From positions 1-6,081 of the forward strand of contig CAIKYN010000007.1 of NCBI GenBank assembly GCA_903831635.1: a DNA stretch of 6,081 nucleotides, read 5' to 3'. Shown here piece by piece: positions 1-5,121 of the stretch. Source of the stretch: an uncultured Spartobacteria bacterium (GTDB lineage: Bacteria; Verrucomicrobiota; Verrucomicrobiia; Chthoniobacterales; UBA6821). Each line of letters starts with the position of its first letter. Position 1 is the stretch's first letter. The notes beneath the pieces were generated by a model. It had not been told where the DNA came from and made no database searches. It was given only the letters and a program-made list of their open reading frames with translations. Position numbers and translations under genes: made by a program.

Positions 1-279
1 CAACCGGCTTAAAAAATCTGTCAGGATACGGTGTCTGCGCGCGATCTCCTTGGCAATGCGCTCACCCTCCGGGGTTAGGACCAATCCCCTGTATTTCTCA
101 TAGAGAACAAAACCCTCGGCATCGAGACGCTTGACCATATTTGTAACACTGGCCTGCGAGATCCCCAGACTGGCCGCGATATCAACGACTCTGGCGTAAC
201 CCTTTGCCTCAATGAGTTCCTGAATACGCTCCAGATAGTCTTCGGCGGCCGATGATGACCTGTTTGAAGTTTTGATCAT
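1..279 (-). CDS. mntR: MntR, manganese-responsive DtxR-family repressor (C-terminal part missing)
   Basis: DNA-binding repressor that senses Mn(II) and shuts off manganese uptake genes. Only the first 93 codons are in the window; the family is usually about 140 residues, so the dimerisation region is cut by the left edge. The protein begins MIKTSNRSSSAAEDYLERI. It contains a winged helix-turn-helix (about residues 28-72) with the segments KGYARVVDIA and YEKYRGLVLTPEG, very close to Bacillus subtilis MntR. Aligned by eye with that protein at a constant offset of six, the metal ligands D8, E11 and H77 correspond to D14, E17 and H83 here. The Asp at the D8 position is the one associated with Mn rather than Fe selectivity. 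The remaining ligands would lie outside the window. The ATG at 279 is the first possible start because an in-frame TAA lies at 291-289. No Shine-Dalgarno sequence precedes it. It is divergent from mntH, 90 bp away. Confidence 0.93.
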   Translation of the reverse strand, partial: MIKTSNRSSSAAEDYLERIQELIEAKGYARVVDIAASLGISQASVTNMVKRLDAEGFVLYEKYRGLVLTPEGERIAKEIARRHRILTDFLSRL

Positions 280-300
280 GGGGTGGTTTTAGGGAAGTTC

Positions 301-306
301 ATTATC
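301..306 (-). promoter_or_regulatory. mntR: possible -10 element of the mntR promoter
   Basis: Read on the minus strand this is GATAAT, a five-of-six match to the TATAAT consensus, 21 bp upstream of the mntR ATG. Transcription would start near 294, giving a very short leader without a ribosome binding site. No convincing -35 element is seen at the usual distance, so this is tentative. Confidence 0.25.
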
Positions 307-318
307 TGCTTTTTCCCT

Positions 319-346
319 TTGCAGAGAACTCATAGCACCGTATAAA
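319..346 (+). promoter_or_regulatory. mntH: probable mntH promoter (-35 TTGCAG, -10 TATAAA)
   Basis: TTGCAG (319-324) and TATAAA (341-346) are separated by 16 bp. The -10 matches consensus at five of six positions; the -35 is weak and matches only at TTG. The predicted transcription start near 352-354 falls inside the dyad at 351-364, the geometry expected if a repressor bound there blocks RNA polymerase. This is inferred from sequence only. Confidence 0.45.
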
Positions 347-350
347 TAAT

Positions 351-364
351 TTAGCCAAGGCTAA
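351..364. promoter_or_regulatory. probable MntR operator (MntR box)
   Basis: The sequence TTAGCC-AA-GGCTAA is a perfect 6-bp inverted repeat with a 2-bp spacer. It lies 5 bp upstream of the mntH ATG and overlaps the predicted transcription start. The core TAGCCAAGGCTA differs at one base from the core of the E. coli mntH MntR box as I recall it (TAGCAAAGGCTA). A site of this shape between divergent mntR and mntH is what MntR control would need. No second copy was seen in the other intergenic gaps. Confidence 0.7.
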
Positions 365-369
365 TTTTA

Positions 370-1680
370 ATGAACCACCCCGTTTCAGCAACCCTCCCCG
401 AGGTACATCGCACCATGCATGTTCCCTCTCAAAAGGGCTTTTGGAGAAAACTTCTGGCTTTCGTAGGCCCCGGATATCTTGTGGCTGTCGGTTACATGGA
501 TCCCGGAAACTGGGCAACCGATCTGGCAGGAGGATCAAAATACAACTACTCCCTCCTCTCCGTTATCCTTCTCTCGAGTTTGATGGCCATGTTCCTGCAA
601 TACCTGGCCCTGAAGCTTGGTATCGCCACCGGAGCCGACCTTGCCCAACTCTGCCGCCGATACTATGGGAAGAGGGCCTCCGTCTTTCTCTGGATCTTTG
701 CGGAAATCGCCATCGCGGCCTGTGATCTGGCCGAGGTACTCGGCTCAGCCATCGCACTGAATCTTCTGTTTCACCTACCCCTCCTCATCGGCGTGGTCAT
801 CACCACACTAGATGTCCTGCTTCTTCTTTTGCTCCAGCAAAAAGGATTCCGTTATATCGAGGCGATTGTGATCACATTAATCGCAACGATCGCGGGATGC
901 TTTGCTCTGGAGCTTTTTTTCTCCAAACCGGAGATCCTCCCGATCCTGCATGGATTCTTTCCCACAGCAACGATTGTTTCCGACCCTGAAAAACTCTTTA
1001 TCGCCATCGGCATTATCGGAGCCACCGTGATGCCGCATAATCTCTACCTGCACTCCTCCATCGTTCAGACCCGGTGCTACCCTCTTGACTCGGTCGGCAA
1101 GAAGGAGGCCATCCGCTTTGCGACCATCGATTCCAATATCGCCCTGACCCTGGCCCTTGCGATCAATGCGGCCATCCTGATCCTGGCGGCGGCCACCTTC
1201 TACAAGGCCGGGCGGACCGATGTGGCCGAGATCCAGGATGCCTTCAAGCTACTGACCCCGATGCTTGGTGTCGCCGGAGCAGGCACTCTCTTTGCCGTGG
1301 CTCTCCTTGCCTCGGGACAGAACAGCACCCTGACGGGAACGCTTGCGGGACAGATCATCATGGAGGGATTCGTTCACATCCGGATCGCACCCTGGATACG
1401 GCGTCTGATCACGCGGATGCTAGCGATAATTCCCGCAGTCATCGTGCTTGCGATCGCCGGAGATGGAGCCACCACGCGTCTACTCCTGATCAGCCAGGTG
1501 GTCCTCAGCATGCAACTCAGCTTTGCCGTGGTTCCTCTGGTACAGTTCACGGGGAATGCCTCGATCATGGGGGAGTTCGTTAATGCCTCATGGGTTCGTT
1601 TCACCGGATGGGTAATGGCCGCGTTGATTGCAGGTCTGAACCTGTGGCTTTTGATTGTCCAGTTCCGGACGGGATTTTAA
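370..1680 (+). CDS. mntH: MntH, Nramp-family proton-coupled Mn(II) transporter
   Basis: Inner-membrane importer of divalent manganese, probably proton-driven, with about 11 hydrophobic segments in 436 residues, a normal length for bacterial MntH. The TM1 signature YMDPGNW gives D44 and N47, and the TM6 signature GATVMPHNLYLHS gives A218 and M221. These match the metal ligands D56, N59, A227 and M230 of Deinococcus Nramp. The Met of TM6 is the residue that favours Mn/Fe over Ca/Mg. Position 41 is Gly where Deinococcus has Ala53, but that site contributes only a backbone carbonyl. The ATG at 370 is the first in frame after a TAG at 352-354; AAGG at 357-360 is a weak ribosome binding site. An alternative start is the ATG at 415 (M16), with GAGG 11 nt upstream. 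The divergent mntR and the dyad at 351-364 imply repression when Mn is plentiful. Confidence 0.95.
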   Translation: MNHPVSATLPEVHRTMHVPSQKGFWRKLLAFVGPGYLVAVGYMDPGNWATDLAGGSKYNYSLLSVILLSSLMAMFLQYLALKLGIATGADLAQLCRRYYGKRASVFLWIFAEIAIAACDLAEVLGSAIALNLLFHLPLLIGVVITTLDVLLLLLLQQKGFRYIEAIVITLIATIAGCFALELFFSKPEILPILHGFFPTATIVSDPEKLFIAIGIIGATVMPHNLYLHSSIVQTRCYPLDSVGKKEAIRFATIDSNIALTLALAINAAILILAAATFYKAGRTDVAEIQDAFKLLTPMLGVAGAGTLFAVALLASGQNSTLTGTLAGQIIMEGFVHIRIAPWIRRLITRMLAIIPAVIVLAIAGDGATTRLLLISQVVLSMQLSFAVVPLVQFTGNASIMGEFVNASWVRFTGWVMAALIAGLNLWLLIVQFRTGF

Positions 1681-2562
1681 GTGATGCACCATCCTCAGGA
1701 ATGGCAAGGCTACGAGTTGATTGCCTCGGGCGATGGTCAGCGTCTGGAGCGATGGAGCGGCAGAGTCATTCTTCGTCCCGAGTCGACCGCACTATGGCCA
1801 TGGGGGCCGGGGAAAGAGAGTTCATCACTACCGGCATGGGAGGGACGCTACTCTGGCGACCGCGCCACGGGAGGTACCTGGAACTGGCGCCAGCCTCTCC
1901 CTGATCCCTGCACCGTCAGCTACGGAGAGCTCTCCTTTCTCATCCGCCCCACGAACTCAAAACACCTCGGCCTCTTCCCCGAACAATCGGCGAACTGGGA
2001 TTGGATGAGGACTCTTATCAAGAACTGCAAGAGCAGGAACTCGGAAATCAGAGTGCTTAATCTCTTCGGGTACACCGGAGGGGCAAGTCTGGCCGCAGCA
2101 GCTGCCGGAGCCTCCGTCACGCATGTCGATGCCGTCAAGGCCATGGTCGGATGGTGTTCCGAAAACGCTCGGATTTCGGGGCTCTCCGAGGCCCCCATTC
2201 GCTACATCGTCGAGGATGCCCTCACCTTCCTTCAGCGGGAGATCCGCCGGGGGAACCACTACGACGGGATCATCATGGATCCCCCTTCTTTTGGACGTGG
2301 AAAAGGCGGGGAACTCTGGAAGCTCTCCGAGCATCTTCCCTTCCTGCTGGATTCGGCTCAGGAGGCTCTCAGCGATCATCCCCTCTTCCTTCTTCTCAAT
2401 ACTTACAGCGAATCACTGGACGACATTGCCCAATCCATGATCGCCAAACGCCTTTCCCGCCTCGGTGGATCCGTAGAGATCGTGCGGCTCTCCTTGATCG
2501 GAACTCAGGACAACCAACCGCTTCATTGCGGTCTCTCCCACAGGTGGAGTGGGACACCTTGA
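1681..2562 (+). CDS. class I SAM-dependent methyltransferase, COG1092/RlmI-like
   Basis: Predicted cytoplasmic methyltransferase; the family resembles 23S rRNA cytosine methyltransferases, but the substrate of this branch is not known to me. The N-terminal third (residues 1-120) is rich in Trp and ends in a segment FPEQSANWDW that is typical of the branch. The Rossmann domain follows: motif I NLFGYTGGAS (residues 127-136) for SAM binding, an acidic residue D150 after strand 2, D179 in the EDA segment, and motif IV DPPSFGRG (200-207). There is no N-terminal PUA domain as in RlmI. It begins directly after the mntH stop, with GTG at 1681 or, equally likely, ATG at 1684; GGGA at 1671-1674 is a possible ribosome binding site inside mntH. 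This zero-gap junction points to cotranscription and translational coupling with mntH, hence possible manganese control. Confidence 0.85.
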   Translation: MMHHPQEWQGYELIASGDGQRLERWSGRVILRPESTALWPWGPGKESSSLPAWEGRYSGDRATGGTWNWRQPLPDPCTVSYGELSFLIRPTNSKHLGLFPEQSANWDWMRTLIKNCKSRNSEIRVLNLFGYTGGASLAAAAAGASVTHVDAVKAMVGWCSENARISGLSEAPIRYIVEDALTFLQREIRRGNHYDGIIMDPPSFGRGKGGELWKLSEHLPFLLDSAQEALSDHPLFLLLNTYSESLDDIAQSMIAKRLSRLGGSVEIVRLSLIGTQDNQPLHCGLSHRWSGTP

Positions 2563-2590
2563 AGACGCCTTGCCAACCAGCCGACTTCTG

Positions 2591-2604
2591 CGATTCTTAA
2601 ATCG
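2591..2604 (+). other. small inverted repeat in the gap before the DUF883 gene
   Basis: CGATT-CTTA-AATCG is a perfect 5-bp dyad with a 4-nt loop in the 74-bp gap after the methyltransferase. It is AT-rich and has no T run after it, so it is a poor terminator. It could be an operator or chance. The gap shows no convincing promoter and no Shine-Dalgarno sequence before the ATG at 2637. Confidence 0.2.
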
Positions 2605-2636
2605 TACTCATCACTCGAATTTAATTTCTCAAAACC

Positions 2637-3041
2637 ATGACTGACTCACAAAACAATCCCACCGCCTCAGAAAAGCTCGAAAGCAGCCAGGCTCATGCCA
2701 AGAAAGCCCTTGAGACGACCGCTGCGGCTGCACGCTCCGCTTATGCAGCGGGACGTGAGGAGCTTGGTGCCGCCGCCCAGGATCTGAAGGATGTAGCACG
2801 CTCCACCTACGCCGATCTTTCCAAGACCGCCAAGGCCAAGTACGGCGATCTCTCCCAGCAGGCGCTTGATCGTTACAGCAACGTCGCCGACCGCGCAGGT
2901 GAAGCGGCGGCTCAGTACCGCGATCAGTTCGAGGAACTCGCCGATCAGGCCGAGGATTACGTTCGGGACAATCCCTTCCGCGCCGTCGGCATTACCTTTG
3001 CAGCAGGAGTTGTGTTGGGACTACTTCTCCGTCGTCGCTAG
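2637..3041 (+). CDS. DUF883/YqjD-ElaB-like tail-anchored membrane protein
   Basis: A 134-residue protein with a hydrophilic, Ala-rich helical body and a C-terminal membrane anchor. Residues 111-134, beginning DNPFRAVGITFAAG and ending in LLLRRR, match the DUF883 signature (DNP followed by a glycine-containing TM helix and an Arg tail) seen in E. coli YqjD and ElaB. Those proteins sit in the inner membrane and bind ribosomes in stationary phase; that role is family knowledge, not shown here. The body (about residues 20-108) has an 11-residue repeat, with Tyr at 36, 58, 69 and 80, suggesting a long amphipathic helix. GxxxG (124-128) lies in the anchor. The start ATG at 2637 has no Shine-Dalgarno sequence upstream. 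The following gene is YqjE-like, supporting the assignment. Confidence 0.85.
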   Translation: MTDSQNNPTASEKLESSQAHAKKALETTAAAARSAYAAGREELGAAAQDLKDVARSTYADLSKTAKAKYGDLSQQALDRYSNVADRAGEAAAQYRDQFEELADQAEDYVRDNPFRAVGITFAAGVVLGLLLRRR

Positions 3042-3108
3042 AAGTTAGAGCTCTGCTGCTCATCCTCCCATTCCAAGGTACCCGTCCCGATCAGGATCAC
3101 CCCTCACG

Positions 3109-3564
3109 ATGAATTCCCAGCATCTCCCGGGCGGCATTGCCTCCAGAATCACGGGACTCACGGCTGGCCTACTCCGCCACCTGCTCTCCCTTGGCTCTCT
3201 GGCTGCTCTTGAGGGCCGACTCTTTATCCGTCAAAGCATCGCCGGGCTTATCCTCCTGCTGGCGATTGTGGTAGTGGCAATGATTGCCTATGTCGCCCTG
3301 ATTGGGGCAGTGGTCGCATTGCTGGCCACATCCCTCAAGTGGGGATGGCCTGTTTCCCTAGCCGCGGCCGGGTTGCTCCATCTTGGCATCCTCGGGATCC
3401 TCTATCAGGTGCTGTGTGCACGGGTTATCGCCCCGCGTCCCTTTGAGGCGACCACTGCGGAACTGCGCCGTGATATCGATGCCTTGGGAAGCTTCACGGG
3501 TGTCGATGCCTCCAACGCCTCATCTTTCACTGCCTCCGGGACAGCTAATTACTCCACGCGATGA
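3109..3564 (+). CDS. YqjE-like membrane protein (Phage_holin_3_6 / DUF1469 family)
   Basis: A 151-residue inner-membrane protein. An amphipathic N-terminal region (residues 10-43) is followed by two hydrophobic segments, about 44-73 and 82-104, and then a cytoplasmic tail starting RPFEATTAELRRDIDAL (110-126). The pattern of two TM helices followed by PFExTxxELRRD is characteristic of the DUF1469/YqjE family. The 'holin' label is historical; nothing here points to lysis or a phage. E. coli yqjE follows yqjD in the same way as this gene follows the DUF883 gene. The gap upstream is 67 bp. AGGA at 3093-3096 is a distant (12 nt) ribosome binding site. The stop overlaps the next start in an ATGA, indicating translational coupling. 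The last 25 residues are Ser/Thr/Ala-rich and look variable. Confidence 0.82.
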   Translation: MNSQHLPGGIASRITGLTAGLLRHLLSLGSLAALEGRLFIRQSIAGLILLLAIVVVAMIAYVALIGAVVALLATSLKWGWPVSLAAAGLLHLGILGILYQVLCARVIAPRPFEATTAELRRDIDALGSFTGVDASNASSFTASGTANYSTR

Positions 3565-3986
3565 ATGCCACGGAAGCCGAACTTTCCAAACTTCAGCAAT
3601 CCATCAGGGAGAGCCGGATGGCCATCTCCCGACAATACTCGGGACTCGTCTCTGATCTCGACATCCAGAAGCGTTTCACCGAATCCGTCCGTCATCATCC
3701 CTTGCGCTGGGTCGGTGGCGCCGCTGCCGCTGGATTAATCGCCACGATTTTTGGAGGACGCCGAACAAGTCAAGCGAGCCAAGGGACGTCTTCCAAAACC
3801 TCTAAAAAAGTTTCCGAGCCGATCGGCACAGCCTCGGTGCAGGCTGTCGGCGCTCTCTCCAAGGCCGGATGGATCGCTGGCGCCTTGGAAGTGGGAAAGG
3901 TTTTGTATCCCATCCTCCGCCCACTCGTCGTGGAACTAGCCACAAATGCCGCCAAGGCGGGACTTGCTAAACGGGGACGTCCTTAG
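3561..3986 (+). CDS. small membrane protein of unknown function, third gene of the YqjD/YqjE-type cluster
   Basis: A 141-residue protein that I do not recognise as a named family. Residues 1-40 are charged and probably helical. Residues 42-68 read SVRHHPLRWVGGAAAAG and continue to a GGRR end, forming a single hydrophobic segment (about 47-65) with a positive end; this resembles the 'HP-hydrophobic-Arg' anchor of DUF883-type proteins. A Ser/Thr/Lys linker (69-90) follows, then a second weakly hydrophobic or amphipathic stretch (about 95-125) and a basic tail. The position after yqjD- and yqjE-like genes is the slot occupied by yqjK in E. coli, although sequence similarity to YqjK is not evident by eye. 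It overlaps the upstream gene by 4 nt (ATGA at 3561-3564), so the two are almost certainly translated together. A terminator-like hairpin overlaps its stop codon. Confidence 0.75.
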   Translation: MNATEAELSKLQQSIRESRMAISRQYSGLVSDLDIQKRFTESVRHHPLRWVGGAAAAGLIATIFGGRRTSQASQGTSSKTSKKVSEPIGTASVQAVGALSKAGWIAGALEVGKVLYPILRPLVVELATNAAKAGLAKRGRP

Positions 3987-4009
3987 TTAGGAATTCTCCC
4001 CTGTTTTTT
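3973..4009 (+). terminator. possible intrinsic terminator or attenuator before pilT
   Basis: GGGGA (3973-3977) can pair with TCCCC (3997-4001), and inside it TCCT (3980-3983) can pair with AGGA (3989-3992), with an asymmetric internal loop of 2 and 4 nt. Two bases later comes a run of six T (4004-4009). The stop codon of the preceding gene (3984-3986) lies in the apical loop, and the pilT ATG is only 7 nt past the T run. It may end the three-gene membrane cluster. If so, pilT needs its own promoter inside the upstream gene, which I could not identify. Confidence 0.4.
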
Positions 4010-4016
4010 CTCCCCC

Positions 4017-5105
4017 ATGAGTTCACTCTCCGATCCCACGCTGCCGACTCATGTCGATGACTACCTGAATCTCGGCAAGGCGGCCGATGCCTCCGACATC
4101 CACCTCAGCGTCTCCAGTCCCCCGACCTGCCGCCGATACGGTACACTCCTGCCCATGTGGGAGAACGCCCCCAAATTCACAGCCGAGGATACCGAGGCTC
4201 TTGTGAAGGGGTTTCTGGACGAGCAGCAATGGAAACGTCTTGTCGATCAGGGCGACGTCGATTTCGCCTATAACAACGCCACTGGCCGTTATCGCACCAG
4301 CGTGGTGCGCCAGCGACTCGGCTACGATCTGGCATTCCGCATCATCACCAGCAATCTCAGGACGCTTGATGAACTGGGGATGCCGAATCAACTCAAGCTA
4401 CTCACCCAGTACCACAACGGACTCGTTCTGGTCACCGGTCCGATGGGTAGCGGAAAGACCACGACGCTTGCCGCGCTCGTCCAGGAGATCAACCTCCACC
4501 GCGGCGACCATATCATCACCCTGGAGGAACCGATCGAATACATCATTCCCTCGGCCCACTGCCAGGTGACCCAGCGCGAAGTTCACACGCATACCAAGTC
4601 TTTTGCCGCCGCCCTGCGCGGAGCCCTCCGTGAAGATCCTGATGTCATCATGGTCGGAGAGATGCGAGACCTCGAGACGATCCAGTTGGCCATCTCGGCC
4701 TCGGAGACCGGACACTTGGTTCTTGGAACCCTTCACACGAGCAATGCGCCCCGCACACTCGACCGTCTGCTCGACGTCTTTCCCGCCGACCAGCGCGATC
4801 AGATCCGCATGATGGTGAGTGAATCGCTCCGCGGCATCGTCAGCCAGCAACTTATCCCGAGAGCCGACGGCATGGGCCGAGCCGTCGCCATGGAGATCAT
4901 GCTGAACTCCCCGGCTATCGGTAACGTCATTCGCGAGGCAAAGACCTTCATGCTTCCCGGCATCATCCAGACGGGCAAGAAAGCCGGCATGATCTTGATG
5001 GACGAGTCCGTGGCCGAACTCTACCGCCAGGGCATCATCACGGCCGAGGAGGCCCTCTACCGAGCCGAGAACAAGACCGAGATGAGAAACGTCATAGGGG
5101 TCTGA
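4017..5105 (+). CDS. pilT: PilT-type secretion ATPase 1 (type IV pilus retraction motor)
   Basis: Hexameric cytoplasmic ATPase predicted to power pilus disassembly (twitching, surface adhesion, DNA uptake). At 362 residues it is full length for the PilT family. The N-terminal PAS-like domain carries ASDIHLS. The RecA-like domain has Walker A GPMGSGKT (141-148, K147), an Asp box TLEEPIE (168-174), Walker B DVIMVGEMRD (209-218, E215) and an intact His box HLVLGTLHT (H233, H240). The C-terminal segment AIGNVIRE corresponds to the PilT motif AIRNLIRE, with Gly replacing the first Arg. IIQTGKKAGMILMDES follows. In the linker before Walker A it reads RYRTSVVRQ, where typical PilT has RFRxNxxxQ, so the Asn is lost. 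No Shine-Dalgarno sequence precedes the ATG; the leader is pyrimidine-rich. A second PilT paralogue starts 16 nt after the stop. Confidence 0.93.
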   Translation: MSSLSDPTLPTHVDDYLNLGKAADASDIHLSVSSPPTCRRYGTLLPMWENAPKFTAEDTEALVKGFLDEQQWKRLVDQGDVDFAYNNATGRYRTSVVRQRLGYDLAFRIITSNLRTLDELGMPNQLKLLTQYHNGLVLVTGPMGSGKTTTLAALVQEINLHRGDHIITLEEPIEYIIPSAHCQVTQREVHTHTKSFAAALRGALREDPDVIMVGEMRDLETIQLAISASETGHLVLGTLHTSNAPRTLDRLLDVFPADQRDQIRMMVSESLRGIVSQQLIPRADGMGRAVAMEIMLNSPAIGNVIREAKTFMLPGIIQTGKKAGMILMDESVAELYRQGIITAEEALYRAENKTEMRNVIGV

Positions 5106-5121
5106 TACTAATTTAGCGACC

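Noticed and set aside
302..538. Minus-strand open frame overlapping the mntR-mntH gap and the 5' end of mntH
   Set aside because: It would run through the promoter region and the conserved Nramp TM1 coding sequence, with no similarity to any family I know.
1957..2379. Minus-strand open frame inside the methyltransferase
   Set aside because: The plus-strand frame carries motif I and DPPSFG of the methyltransferase; the reverse frame has no recognisable features.
3042..3108. Short palindromes (AGAGCTCT at 3047-3054, GATC repeats near 3090) as regulatory sites
   Set aside because: They are short, lack a T run and have no positional logic relative to a promoter; chance is the simpler explanation.
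3109..3564. Holin-like gene as evidence of a prophage
   Set aside because: The DUF1469/YqjE family is a housekeeping membrane family despite its holin name; no phage lysis, capsid or integration genes are nearby.
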